In this document: in pieces, positions 1-12,723 of the stretch
Numbering within the stretch: position 1 is the stretch's first letter
Layout: each line of letters begins with the position of its first letter
From: Knoxdaviesia capensis
Taxonomy: Eukaryota; Ascomycota; Sordariomycetes; Microascales; Gondwanamycetaceae
Reading direction: 5' to 3'
Length of the DNA stretch: 64,000 nucleotides
NCBI GenBank assembly: GCA_001510575.1
Contig: LNGK01000007.1
Coordinates: 1,048,151-1,112,150 of the forward strand
Program-made: the position numbers and the translations under genes
The notes under the pieces: model-generated
What the model was told of the DNA's origin: nothing
The model's database searches: none
Seen by the model: only the letters and a program-made list of their open reading frames with translations

Positions 1-3000
1 AGCATCAACCTCAGCATCACAGACTCCGTCATAGCACCTCTGCCAATCTGCTTCTAGACAATCTTCCCGCTATTCCTTCTGGCCCCTCACCGCGGAAAAG
101 TGCTCTGCTGAAATCACCGAGTTGTCCGCAGAGTCCTGCGAATGCTCACGGAGCCCAGAGCTTCTGCCCCAATCCTTCCGCCATGACCTACAAGAACAGC
201 CAACGTCAGGTCCCGAGACCTCTTCCGCAAATGCATTTCGGTCGCTTACAAGAAGATACCGCAAACAGTTCCCAAAACATACGCAGATCATACCAGCAAC
301 CGTCGAACGGTTCAGCTCACTCGAGACACTCATCGATTCTCGATGCCCCCAGCCTGCCGCCGCTGGATAACCACGGAAACCCCTACAGTGTTTCCCCGAC
401 CAGACCCTGGACTCCGTCCCGCGTCAGCGCCTACACCCGACCGGCACCCAGTGGAATCTACGAGCCTGCCGATCTCAATGGCAGCCCCAGACCTGGAACC
501 CCGTCGTCGCGTTACGGCGGAAGCCCTAGACGCCCCCTGCCTCCGGAGCCGCTGTTCTCTGGCACTGGATCGGGAGTGAGCATGGCAAGCAGCCGGGGTT
601 CTGCCACCTTTGCGGATGATGTTACGGTGTCTATCCCTCTGGATGGCGGACGCAACCACCACCACGACGACGCTGACGATGACGTCTTTGGAGGGGTGCG
701 CAGTACCGATGTTACCGACATGGGTCACGGCAACTTCAACCGTGACTCGTATGACAGCCGTTCGCAGGTGACTCTATCAGCTAGTGACTATGGAGGCGCC
801 AAAACGGCTGATCCAGACTCTATCATCCTGGGTGAAAAGGTCGAGCGCTATGGCGAGGCTCCCGAGGGCAAGCATGAGCGACGTGGTGTTCGCGAGCCGC
901 AGACTTCCAAGAAGGAAGTTCAACTGATCAACGGCGAGTTAGTGCTAGAGTGCAAAATCCCGACTATCCTCTACAGCTTTCTGCCTCGTCGCGATGAGAT
1001 CGAATTCACCCACATGCGCTACACTGCGGTCACTTGTGACCCCGATGACTTTGTCCCCCGCGGATACAAGCTTCGCCAGAACATTGGCCGCACGGCGCGA
1101 GAGACTGAGTTGTTCATCTGCGTCACCATGTACAACGAGGACGAAATCAACTTCACCCGCACCATGCATTCAGTGATGAAGAACATCTCCCACTTCTGCA
1201 GCCGATCCAAATCACGTACGTGGGGTGAGAACGGATGGCAGAAGATTGTCGTCTGCATCGTGAGTGATGGTCGCGAGAAGATTCACCCACGCACTCTGGA
1301 TGCGCTAGCTGCCATGGGAGTGTACCAGCACGGCATTGCCAAGAATTACGTCAACCAGAAAGCCGTCCAGGCTCACGTCTACGAGTACACGACTCAGGTA
1401 TCGCTGGACTCGGACCTGAAGTTCAAGGGCGCCGAAAAGGGAATTGTGCCGTGCCAGATGATCTTCTGTCTCAAGGAGAAGAACCAGCGGAAGCTGAACT
1501 CGCATCGTTGGTTCTTCAACGCGTTTGGCAAGTCTCTCAACCCGAACGTGTGCATCCTCCTCGATGTCGGTACGCGGCCCGGCGGTAACTCGCTGTACCA
1601 CTTGTGGAAGGCGTTCGACACCGACTCCAACGTTGCTGGCGCGTGTGGCGAAATCAAGGCCATGAAGGGTCGCTTTGGCTCCAATCTTCTGAACCCACTG
1701 GTGGCGTCGCAGAATTTCGAGTACAAGATGTCCAACATTCTCGACAAGCCGCTGGAGTCGGTGTTTGGCTACATCACCGTGCTTCCGGGTGCGTTGAGCG
1801 CGTACCGCTACCATGCGCTACAAAACGACGAGACGGGCCACGGGCCGCTGAGCCAGTACTTCAAGGGCGAGACCCTCCATGGACAACATGCCGATGTGTT
1901 CACAGCCAACATGTACCTGGCTGAAGATCGTATTCTTTGCTGGGAGTTGGTGGCCAAGCGCCAGGAGCGGTGGGTGCTGAAATACGTCAAGGGTTGCTCG
2001 GGAGAGACGGATGTTCCTGGTAAGTTTTCCTTGTCGCTATCAACCCGCGTAACCCCCTACCTCTCTTCGTTGTAACCCCCAACTAACATGACCTCCTCTG
2101 CCTCTGTCCAGACTCCGTTCCCGAGTTCATCTCGCAGCGACGTCGCTGGCTCAACGGAGCCTTCTTTGCCGCCGTTTACTCTCTGGTCCACTTCAAGCAA
2201 ATCTGGTCGACCGACCACACCATTGCCCGCAAGGTTCTGCTGCACATCGAATTCGTCTACCAGTTCCTGCAGCTGCTCTTCACGTTCTTCTCTCTGGCCA
2301 ACTTCTACCTCACCTTCTACTTTGTGGCGGGTGGACTGACTGATCCCACGGTTGATCCTTTCGGTCACGGCATTGCCGGCTACATCTTCACCATCCTGCG
2401 CTACACGTGTGTGCTCCTGATCTCCACCCAGTTCATTCTGTCCCTGGGTAATCGGCCGCAAGGAGCCAAGAAGCTGTACTTGGCCAGTATGATTATCTAC
2501 GGAGTCATCATGATCTACACGGTGTTCGCCACCATGTACATTGTGGTCAACCAGCTCACGCGTCCGCATAAGGGCGATGGCGTTGACGACGACGACGCTC
2601 TGGATCTCACCCTCGGCAACAACGTGTTCACCAATGTGATTGTCAGCATGGCATCAACGGTCGGCCTCTACTTCTTCATGTCGTTCCTGTACCTGGACCC
2701 GTGGCACATGTTCACCAGCTCGGCGCAGTACTTTGCGCTGCTGCCGTCGTACATCTGCACGCTGCAGGTGTACGCGTTCTGCAACACGCACGACGTGACG
2801 TGGGGAACCAAGGGAGACAACGTGATGAAGACGGATCTGGGCGGAGCGGTCGGCAAGGGGTCGACGGTGGAGCTGGAGATGCCGAGTGAGCAGCTGGACA
2901 TTGACTCGGGCTACGACGAGGCGCTGCGCAACCTGCGCGACCGCCTGGCGGTGCCGGTGCCGGAGGTGTCGGAGGCGCAGATGCAGGAGGACTACTACCG

Positions 3001-3307
3001 CAACGTGCGCACGTACATGGTGCTGACGTGGATGATCTCGAACGGCATCCTGGCGATGGCGGTGTCGGAGGCGTACAGCCAGCGCGCCATCGGCGACAAC
3101 TTCTACCTGCGCTTCATCATGTGGAGCGTGGCCAGTCTGGCGCTGTTCCGCGCGCTCGGGTCGACCACCTTCGCCATCATCAACGTGGTCAACCTGGCCG
3201 TCGAGGGCCGCGTGCGCCTGAAGCTCAAGGTGCCGCAGTGGATGGGCGGCGTCGGCAGCCGGTTCAGCGAGACCATGTCGAGTATCAGCAGCAGTGTGCG
3301 GCGGTGA
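1..3307 (+). CDS. Chitin synthase, family 2 glycosyltransferase (5' end outside window)
   Basis: Plasma-membrane enzyme that polymerises UDP-GlcNAc into cell-wall chitin. Exons are <1..2019 and 2112..3307; the 92-bp intron has a GTAAGT donor and CAG acceptor and splits a GAC codon just before the motif QRRRW. The frame (codons starting at position 3) is open to the window edge and the extra sequence is Pro/Ser-rich like the rest of the N-terminus. The ATG at 183 may therefore be internal; starting there gives 1010 aa. Visible in order: a disordered Pro/Ser/Gly N-terminus, the chitin synthase N-domain (EFTHMRYTAVTCDPDDF), the catalytic domain (LFICVTMYNEDE, LDVGTRPG, LAEDRILCWEL, QRRRWLNG), then several C-terminal membrane segments. 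All catalytic motifs are present. It belongs to the class I-III group; I cannot fix the class. It converges on MET5. Confidence 0.95.
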
Positions 3308-4190
3308 TTTGAGTCGCCGGCGGCCAGCAGTAGGGTTGGCCTAACCCTAGGGTGTACGAGTGTACTTTCACTTCTCTCTCTCTCTCCAGTGAGAAGAGTC
3401 TTGGTATCAGGAGGGGGAAGGGGGTTTTTTTTATGTCTCCCCTTCAAGGTCGCATGCGTCTAAGAGTTACAAATGTTCATGGGTCGTTTTCCTTTTTTTT
3501 TCTCTTTTTTTCAAAGGTTTTTCACTCGGTCTTTTGCCTTTTCTTTTCGGGTTGTATTTCCGGGGTTTCTTGTTTTTTTGCTGTGTAATTCTTTTCTCTG
3601 GGGTTCATGCATGATGTTTTCTGAAGGGGGGGGGTTTGTAAACGCCCTCGTTGAATGTTAATGTGGATTTGGTTTCGTTGGATGTAAAAACCTTCACTTG
3701 GATCTATTTTGGATGTGCTTTCTGTTTTAATACCATGGTCGTTGCATCTTCTCCCTTCAAGTTTATGGGCTTGTCTGCATGGTGAATCTTTCTGTCCGGT
3801 TGAGATGTACGAACTACAAGTATCACGATGCTTCAGGAGATAAAAACAAAAGAGGGGGGTCCCAATTATATGTACAGATATTCCAGAAAATCTATCGACA
3901 ATATACCAACAGCAATGAATCCTTCCTTCTTTCTTTCCCCTTGGAAACGACGAAACTTTTTGAAAGGGAAAGGGGGTGTAAATGGCGGCAGTTTTTTATA
4001 TCAGATCCTTGCCCAATTATATGACGGTGGTGGTATAGGATATTCCAAAGATGAAGCAGAAACAGAACAGCAAGAAAAAAAAAACAATCCCGAGGACGCA
4101 GGGTAATTCCAAACGACAAAACCAAACGCAAAGTCAAAGAGAGGATAGAAAGAAAAGAAAAGTCGAGGGAAGCGGTAGAGGGAGCGGTGT
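3308..4190. other. Spacer between convergent genes (chitin synthase / MET5 3' ends)
   Basis: No gene seen. It holds two 3' untranslated regions: T-rich tracts on the chitin synthase side and A-rich tracts near 4075-4160 on the MET5 side. A telomere-like inverted repeat lies at 3331-3349. Confidence 0.7.
3331..3349. repeat. Telomere-like inverted repeat
   Basis: TAGGGTT (3331-3337) and AACCCTA (3343-3349) are perfect 7-bp arms around a 5-base loop, 24 bp after the chitin synthase stop codon. It could fold in the 3' UTR or bind a telobox factor such as Tbf1; both are inference. Confidence 0.5.
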
Positions 4191-7100
4191 TTACTCCTCA
4201 TCCGGCTCCTCCTCAGCAACCTAGAGAAAGCAAAGGAAAGCAAGTCAGTAAACGAAAGCAGAAGCAGAAATCACGTATGTATTCCCAGGAACAAGGAAGC
4301 ACTTACACCGTCGTGGAAGTTCTGGCCGTCGGTGGTCGCCTTGATGATGCCGGCGCGGATGCAGAAATCTCCGAAATGCTCGCCAGCATCGCGCTCGGCG
4401 GCATACCGCTTCAGCAGCGGCCGCATCGTCGCCAGGATCTCGTCTTCCTTGATACTGGCCTTGTACAGCTTGTTAAGCCGCTGGCCGTGGTATCCGCCGC
4501 CGAGGTACATGTTGTAGGCGCCGTAGGCCTTGCCGACGAAGGCCACCTCGGCCAGCCACGGCCGCGCGCAGCCGTTCGGGCATCCGGTCATGCGCATGAC
4601 GATCGATTCACGGCTCAGGCCGTACTCCTCCAGCGCCGACTCCAGCTTGGTGATCAGCACCGGCAGGTACCGCTCGCTCTCGGCCATGGCCAGGCCGCAC
4701 GTGGGGAACGCCACGCAGGCCGACGAGCTGAGCCGCAGGCCGGTGAACTTGGTGTTGTCGAGCCCGTACTTCTTCAGGATCGCCTTGACTTCCGGCAGGT
4801 CCTCGTCGGTGACGTTGCTGACGATGACGTGCTGGTTGCCGGTCAGCCGGAACTCGCCCTTGAACGTCTGCGCCAGCTCGCGGAGACCGGTCTTGAACCG
4901 CAGCTCAGCCGTGTCCTCGATACGGCCGTTCTCGACGAAGATGGTGAAGTGGTTCAGGCCCTTCTCGTCCTTCAGCCACCCGTAGGTGTCGACGTTGCTA
5001 TCAAACTTGAACGGCCGCGCTGCCGCAAACTTCTGGCCCCACAGTCCCTCAACCTTGGACCGGAACACATCGACGGTCATGTCGTCAACCGTGTACTTGA
5101 GACGCGCGTGCTTGCGGTTCTTGCGGTCTCCGTTATCACGCTGCACCAGCATGACCTTTTCACAGGCCAGGTGCACCTGAGACTTGTGCACAAATCCAAG
5201 CATGCGGCCGGTCTGCGGGTAGGTCTTCTTGTTGTTGTGGGTGGTACCCATTCCACCTCCAACCATCAGGTTGAATCCCTCCAGGCTTCCATCCGCTCCG
5301 GTAATGGCCACCAGGCCAACATCGTGGGCGTACACATCGGTGTCGTTGTGAGGCGGGATGGCAATGGTGATCTTGAACTTTCGGGGCAGGTATGTGGGGC
5401 CGTACAGCGGCTCAAAGTCCTGCACGGCATCGCCGGCAACCTGGGTCTTGGATCCGGTGGTGTCATCGGACAGCCAGATCTCGTGGTATGCCGATGTCGA
5501 AGGCAGCAGGTGCTCGCTGATCTTCTTGGAGTAAGACGCGACCTCCTTCTGCAAGGCCGAGTTGGTGGGCAGAGAGCTGGCCATGACGTTTCGGTTGACA
5601 TCTCCGCAGGCAGCCAGCGTGTCCATAAGCGCGCGGTTGATGGCCTGCATGGCCGGCCGCAGCTTACCCTTGACCACTCCGTGGAACTGGAAGGTCTGGC
5701 GCGTGGTCAGCTTCATGGTGTGGTTGCCGAGCGCAGTGCTGATATCATCCATCTGTACCCACTGCTTGGGCGTGGCAACACCACCAGGGAGACGACACCG
5801 GATCATGAACGAGTAGGCAGGCTCGAGACCCTGGGCCTTGCGCTCGTCACGGACATCCCGATCATCCTGCATGTAGGTACCGTGGAACTTGGTCAGCTGT
5901 TGATCAGCTGCCGAGATAGCACCGGTCGACGTGTCGGCCAGACCCTCGAGAATGGTGCCACGGAGGAAGTTGGAGCCCAGCTTGATGTCCTCGTTCGTCA
6001 CCGGCGCCGGCTCCTCGTCACCGGCAGAGGCTCCAGCAACACCCAGGGCCGCCCAGATCTTGGGTTCCCACTCCTGGTAGCCAGTCTGGTATCCATCGGG
6101 ATCCTGGTCATCACCAAGGCCGACATCGGCAAGCCGGGTGGCTCCGAGGCGGGTCAGAACGGTATCCAGATCCTTGGCGGGCTTGTTATAGAACCGGCGG
6201 TCCTCCTTGCGCGGCCAGTACAGGCTATCACCAAGCCCGAACACGGAGAACTTGACGCTGGCCAGATCGAGGCCAGCGTTGTCGCGCACAGCTTCCCACA
6301 GCTGGCGACCGTTCTGGGGGAATTCACCCTGGCCGGCAGTCGACGTGATGAACACAATGTTTTGCTCAGATGCGAGTTCATCAACGGGGAAGTCTTCCAT
6401 AGCCATGACAGTGGTTTTCAGGCCACGGGCCTTTCCACGGGTGCCCAGACGCTTGGCCACGCTTCCACCGTTACCGTTATCCGAGGCATACAGAATGGTG
6501 AGAGGGGCACCGGCGAGGCCATCCAACAGCTTGCGGTAAGCATCGCGGGCCTTCTTGCGCTGGGCAGTACGCACTTCGGCACCGAAATCCTGAGCCAAAG
6601 TGGTCGCCAGCGCAGGCTCGCGGCGCATAAGCTGGGTCAGGTGGTTGTCGCGGGCGAGGAAGTCCTTCAGCTCACGTTTCACGCGTTCAGAGTCCAGAGA
6701 GAACACCGGCTCGCCCCGGGCCTCGTTGGCCGGGTTCCAGCGGTACAGCGGCCAGTAGCCAGCGTCGACAGCGCGCTTGGTCTCCTGGAGAACAGTCAGG
6801 GCGGAATCGTGCTCGCCAAAGTACGGCAGGTACGCGAGAACGACAGAGGGTCCGTCGAACTTCTCAGCCTCGGAAATGGCCTGGAGCACCTGGGTGTACG
6901 AGCTGTACACAGCAGTGGAGGCAACGTAGACGTTTCCAAAGTTCATGGCATACAGACCGATATCCTTCTTTCTCCGGGTGGCATCGGCGGCGTTGCGCTC
7001 AGAGTAGGGAGTCGAGTCGATGATGAGCATGTTGACGTTCTCGCCCGAGGCCAGAACGTGGTGAACACCGGAGTTTCCAAGATCGTACGACCAAGCATCC

Positions 7101-9010
7101 GAACCGACCAGCCACAGAGACTCGCGGTTGAAGAAGGCCTTGTCCTCGAGAAGGCGGCGGGCAAGAGACGATCCGTCGACAGTCAGGCGCGAGATGACGT
7201 CGTCGGCAATTTCGGCGCTCTTTGCCGAGTCGTTCGCCACAGCCACCCACTTGCGAAGCCACTGGGCCGGGGCGTTGGTGATGAAAGCAAGGCTGGTAGC
7301 AGCAGCCTTGACATCGGCAAGGAATCGCGCACGACGCTCCTTGCGAGCCAGAAGAGAACCGAAGCCAAACTCGGGGCTGGCAGCCACGGTAGGAGAAATT
7401 CCGGTATGCTTGGAGCCGATGGCGTTGGCAATGTACAGGCGGCTAGGGCCAAACAGTTGATCGAGGATCTTGGTGTAAGCAGTCTCTGACTTGGGGGCGG
7501 TGGGCTTGACGGCGAGCGAAGAGGAAGTCGGCGAGGGGAGGCGGGATCCAATCTCGAGATTTTGGACAGGAGACTCGGCAGCAAGATTGTTCAGCACAGT
7601 GGTAATGGCAGCAACAGAGTCTTCGGGGGAGATGGTGCCGACAAGCTGGTATCCAACGACAACAATGCCGTCGGCCGGGTTGGCACCACCCTTGACGGAA
7701 GTAACGACGTCGAGCAACAGAGGACCCCAGCGGGTGGTCTTGCGGCGAATCTGCTCCAGAACGGCAATGCGCTTCACGGAAGAAGGCACGGCGCTGGCCA
7801 GCTGGGCACCGAGCCAGGGGCGGTACAAGCGAGCAGTCAGGAGACCGGTGGTTTCGGAGTTGGCGCCCAGGGCGGAAGCAAGCTGTCTGGAGTCGACGCC
7901 AAAGAGAAACAGCAGATTTTGGGCATCGGCAGGGCCGGTGTACTCAAAGGCGCGGTACTGGCGGCTGACTAGGCCAGCGAGTTGCGACCAGATGGCAGTG
8001 GCGAAAGTGAGGATATCCTCGGAGGTGACCACCGCAGCGGTGGGTGAGCGACCAGTTTGGGTGGCAGCGGGTACATCGACAGTGGTGGCAGCGGAGCTTG
8101 CAGCAGAAGAAGGCGGAATGCTCCCGGTTCTCGAGCGCACGGAGACAGAGGAGGACGGGGGGTGGGTGCTGCTGAGGTCAAAGGTGGGGGCAGCACCGGC
8201 GGCGGGAGTGGCGGTAGAGGCGGGAGAGGCGGGATTCTCGTTGGCCTGGAAGTGGTGAGTCGAGGACAGATCGAGCACATCGCGAACCACGGATATCGAC
8301 AAGGCGTCAACGGGGCCATCGGCGTTTGCGACCGAAGGAGAGAAGAAGTGAATCACGCCATGGCCGGAGCGCAGAGCAAGGGCGTGGGCGGAGAGAGCCA
8401 GATCCTGCACCTCGACCAGCGATTCGGAGTGGAGGAAGGTCCAGCCGGAGTTCCGGATGGCGGTGATGGGCGAGAAGTCGGGATCGGAGTCAGGAGATTC
8501 AACGGCCACGTGCAGCACCACGGGAAAGTTAGCAAGCTTGTAGAGATTTGAGATCGAGGCCAGCAGAATCGACGACGAGGTAGTGACAGAGACGAGACGG
8601 CCAGCGCGCAAGGGAGAAAAGGCGGAGAGAAGAGGATCAGTGTTGGAGCGGACGGAGATGATCTCAGGCACAGCATTGGCCGAGTTGGCAGCCAGGCTGG
8701 GAGTCTTCTGGGCGGCAGCAGATTTCAACCACGGCGAGAAGTCTGAGGGAGAAGCCAGAGAGGGCTGGACAGAGATGACGACATCGCTGGAGAGGTAGGC
8801 AATGCGGGCAACTGCAAACGAGGATTGGGGGCTCTAGTCAGCAAAGGTTAAAGGGTTACATATATCCAATTGGGCAGAGATAGACATCAGAGCTTGGAGA
8901 TTGAGATCACCAAGGCTCATCCATCGTCAACTTCCCCCGCCGGTATCGGAATTTGAGATTTTCGTACCTGCCTCACCAGCAGTGGTGATGGGAGAGTTGA
9001 GAGCAGCCAT
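4191..9010 (-). CDS. MET5: Sulfite reductase [NADPH] hemoprotein beta subunit
   Basis: Reduces sulfite to sulfide in sulfate assimilation (cysteine and methionine supply), in the cytosol with the flavoprotein alpha subunit. Exons on the minus strand: 9010..8968, 8811..4307, 4220..4191, giving 1525 aa. The first exon encodes only 14 residues and the intron is 156 bp (GTACGA donor). The last exon encodes just VAEEEPDEE after an 86-bp intron. The N-terminal region is pyruvate:ferredoxin-oxidoreductase-like. A flavodoxin-like domain starts near residue 780 (ITSTAGQGEFP). Nitrite/sulfite reductase repeats follow from about 1020. The Cys residues that bind the [4Fe-4S]-siroheme centre are in ACVAFPTCG (about 1380) and TGCPNGCARPW (about 1421). 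Length matches fungal homologues (about 1440-1530). The opposite strand is open for 1100 codons, judged a codon-bias shadow. Confidence 0.97.
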
Positions 9011-11612
9011 TGTGGCAGCTGTAGCCAAGTGCCAGAGGTTGGACGGTTGGATATCAGGAAAGAGACAGACGGGGAGAGAGGAGAAGAGATGCAGATTATA
9101 TATTATGTGTGGTATTTGGGCATTCAAAGAAATATAGAGTGAGGAATGCACCAGGAGAGGCCCAGAGACGAGCGAAAGAGTGCGTTTAATCTCGTTCAGC
9201 GAAGACGAGATCAAAGACAGGATCCAGATAGCGGACGATCAACCAAGAGACCACCAAACGAAATCTTGATGGGATGAAGATAAGAGGAAGAAAAGAAGAA
9301 GAAGAGAAGAAAAAAGCAGAAGAGAAAAAAAAGAGGGAGAGAAAAAATTGTTGTATCAGGCCTCTGTGACGATGTTGCAATTGAGTAATGTCAATTAGCA
9401 GCAGAACTAAGAGGGCAAGTGCAACCCAGTCCTGGAAACCGGCAGCCGCTAGTAGTCCCGCAAAAAGGAATTCCTGCTTTTTTTTCAATAAATAGCTGGA
9501 TTTATATTCGTGGGCTTATTGGGGAGATCCATCCAAAGCCGATTACCAAGGCTGGTTCCACGGGAGATGTGTGAGTGTTGTGTGTAGGGAGAGATGGATC
9601 GTCTACATCCAGCATCATACAGGTGGGTGTTGTTGGCCGTCTGGGGAGCTACGATGTGAGATATATGAAGTTCACCAGCACGAGTCTACAGATGCAACAG
9701 CCTGGCAAAGTCAGATAGTGCACACTATGAATCTACTACCCAAGTCCCTAACATACGGGCTCTTGCATGTATGGGATATCAGGAAAGAGCATCGTGGGTT
9801 GAGCCTTCCTCAGTTTAATGCCGGGTAAGTGCATAGTTCCAAGCTGTGGGAGTGAAAAGCAGCTGCAACTCTAATGCCGTGGGAGGGAAACGTGTATTGC
9901 AAAGCAGACAAAAAAGAAAAAAAAATAACAGAGAGTCGTCCCCATACTTTCTGGCTATTGCGTGATCAACTAGCTTTTCTACTGGCTAATTGCATAATTG
10001 CACCATAGCTCCCCAGTACCAGGCAATTAAACGTGGTTTTTGCGCTCTCTTTTTTTTTTTTTTTTTTCCGGCTTCAACTCAAAACCCTGGGCGGCTTTTT
10101 CCCACGCCCTGTGCCTGTGCCTGTGCACAGTATTTCAATTTCCGCGCCGTTTATTGGCCCGGCTTGTTTTTTCTCCACGGTCTGGACGGGGAAGACGAGT
10201 TTGGCGGGGAACGGAGATGGCGTGCTGAATATTTCTGGAATATTGGCCTTCTTTTTTGTCTTTTTTTTTTTTCTGAGAACACACATCCTCAGACTACCTT
10301 CACCCAGAGTCTTCGATAGGTCTTGCGTACGGAATAGACAGCGTGATATGAGAGACCATGATCTTTATACACGCCGTATGTCAAGAGATCACGGCCCGTG
10401 TGCAGTGTCTCCTCTCGCACGCGGACCACGTTACCAAATCGGCCGTGTCGTCCCCTCCGTCCTCGGACGTAACGAGCAAGTCCGCGATGATGGCGTGCTC
10501 TGCGTTGTGTTTTGTGACACGCCGAATGCCTCTCTTGTCAGGCTATTCCCATCCTGTAATGCCAAGAGTACTCAATCGCTGTTGATTTGCGTTGGTGGTG
10601 ACTGTGCTGTTCCTTCGATACGTGACTCTTCTAGACCTTCAGAGATTTACGACCGCAAAAAGTCTAGAAGCACCAACCCTAACCCTAACACCGAAACTCT
10701 CCCCAAAACTTGCTCTCTCTCTCTACACCTGTCAAAAACAAAAGCTCCTAGACCGAATATATTCGTATGTGGTAGTTAGATGTTAAAAAAAGGCAGAAAG
10801 AAACCGACAAATTTGTTCGCCAAGCCCTGATGATCCTCCTCTCTCTGGCTTTCCCCTTCCATCACTGGTGGCACGCCGGGGATTTCCCGGCATCTCCTGC
10901 GGGAGCTTCTGTCAAGACGTTTCCCTCATGTTTATGTCAAAATCAAGCACACAAGAACCAAAGGAAAACATATCATCTATCAAGGCAGTCATCGTAGTGT
11001 AGTGATTTGAGTTTATTAGTATGAGGGAGAATCCCCGCTCCGGCTCGATGGACGCTGTCTCCATCATAGCTGAGAAAAAGGGCGAAAAAAGTAATTAGGG
11101 ACATTAGGTCGGGGCCGTTTCAGCTCCGGGGGGAGTAATCGAGAGGGAGTAATTGAGAGACATAAATGACTCTTATCATTCTCCTGGACGACATCAGACA
11201 AGACGACGTGGAGGCATTATCCACTGTGATGCCGAAAGCAAACGCAAACGCAAAAAAAAGCAAAGACAAACACCGGGGAAACATGAGGTTGTATATCCAC
11301 CCCAACCAGGGCCAAAAGAGGTGACATACAAAAAAATAGACCAAAAAAATTATCAACGCATGTTGAGCAAGTCATGACGGGGAAATGCCCTCTCCAAATA
11401 GGATATGCACTCCCGTATATGCTTCTATATCGATAATATGGATAATATGCACAGGAGAGGGGGAAGAAGGGGGTGAGGGTGAGGGTGAAGGTGAAGGGGT
11501 TGGAGTTGGGTACCACGCTTAGACAAAAGACGAACTGCCAAAACACGTCTATCGCTGCTGCAAAGAATCGAGAAATAGCTCTCAACGGAAAAGATCCGAG
11601 ACAACCGACTGA
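9011..11612. other. 2.6-kb spacer upstream of MET5 and downstream of KEI1
   Basis: I see no convincing gene. The longest frame (10033-10779, +) reads through poly-T runs and has no recognisable domain. The stretch contains A/T homopolymers, a purine-rich segment near 9285-9345 and the telomere-like tract at 10675. The part next to 9010 should hold the MET5 promoter. Confidence 0.6.
10675..10689 (+). repeat. Interstitial telomere-like tract AACCCTAACCCTAAC
   Basis: Two and a half CCCTAA units in the long spacer upstream of MET5. Such teloboxes bind Tbf1-type factors in some fungi; a role here is inference. Confidence 0.6.
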
Positions 11613-12723
11613 CTATACGTGCTGCGAGTAGTTGCCCGACAGCGACGGAACCGACGACGGCGTTCTCGAGTGGGTCCTCGAATGAGACCGACCGGACGCG
11701 GCGGCCGCAGCGGCAGCTGACGCGGCCCGGAAGCGCTCGTTCAAGCTGCGCGCCCACTCGTCCTGCTCCTTGGCGTCCAGCCAGTACCCCTCGCCCCACG
11801 ACACCATCGCGCGACCAGCGCGTTCGCGCCAGCCGCCGTCCGCGCCGCCCAGCACCATGGGGTCCACCGCCGCATCGACAGCTGCGCCGGGGCTGCCGCT
11901 GCGGCTGGCGTTGCGGCTGGCCGAGCGCGGGCCGCTGCCGGTGGCGATGGCGGCCTCCTGCGCAACCACGCGGTCCATGTGGCGCCGCAGGCACTGGCGG
12001 GCGTACGCCGACACGAGGATGCTGAGGTAGATGCGCACAAGCGTGAACGCGGTGATCAGCACGAGGCTGAAGGCCGTGTCATGCGGCATGGCGTGCGCGT
12101 CGCGGCGGGTCGGGATGGCGGTGGTGGCCTGCGACTCGAGGCCCGCGGCATTTGCGGCTACGGCGGCGGCGGCCGCAGCTGCGGCAGTGGCGGAGGAGGA
12201 CGAAGGGGACGAGGCGACAGCGGCGGCGGCGGCGTCGTCCGAGTCAACCTCGTGAAGGCTGTCGGCGGCGGTCGAGAAGTACCATAGCCCGGCGAAGGTG
12301 GCCGTGAAGATGATGTTCAGCACGGTGTCGACCATGTACAGCCACGCCAGCGCGAGACATTCTAGCGGGCTCTGGCGGCGCACATGGGGGAGGAGGTAAA
12401 CGATGGCGATGAGCACGAGGATCGAGTAGATGTATGTCGAGAGCTGGAAGGCCGTCAGGCTGTAGCCGGTCAGGATGGCCAGGAGGCCGTACACGCCGGT
12501 GGCCTTATTCAAGGCGAGGATCACCGTGATCACCTCGGTGGCGGTTTGGAGGCTAACGAGGCCGAGCATCGACTACAACCAGAGCGAAAGGCGAAACGCC
12601 GTGATGTTAGTTCTGTGTGTGGTTCACGGCATTCGCGCAGGGGCAACTCCGCTTCCGGGCGGTCCGGCTCATCTAGGGAAACTGTACCTTCGGCCTCGGA
12701 AGCCACAGATTTATGCGAGCCAT
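11613..12723 (-). CDS. KEI1: Kei1, subunit of inositol-phosphorylceramide synthase
   Basis: Golgi membrane partner of the IPC synthase Aur1, needed for its activity and localisation. Exons: 12723..12688 and 12572..11613 (331 aa). The 36-nt first exon encodes MARINLWLPRPK, and the 115-bp intron (GTACAG donor, TAG acceptor) joins it to SMLGLVSLQT. This restores the RPK-x-x-LG-x-xSL start typical of Kei1. Four hydrophobic segments follow, with the family signature QSPLECLALAWLY near residue 80. An Ala-rich insertion (about residues 125-160) separates the second and third pairs, and the C-terminal tail is Ser/Arg-rich with another poly-Ala run near 300. Those low-complexity parts are not part of the conserved core. 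YPT6 follows upstream on the same strand. Confidence 0.88.

Noticed and set aside
4187..7489. 1100-codon open frame on the plus strand opposite MET5
   Set aside because: It lies wholly antisense to a highly conserved enzyme, starts outside it in 3' UTR sequence, and its translation has no domain. It arises because MET5 avoids codons whose complement is a stop.
10033..10779. 248-codon frame upstream of MET5
   Set aside because: Built on poly-T (Phe) runs and telomere-like repeats; no domain, no fungal-like codon use.
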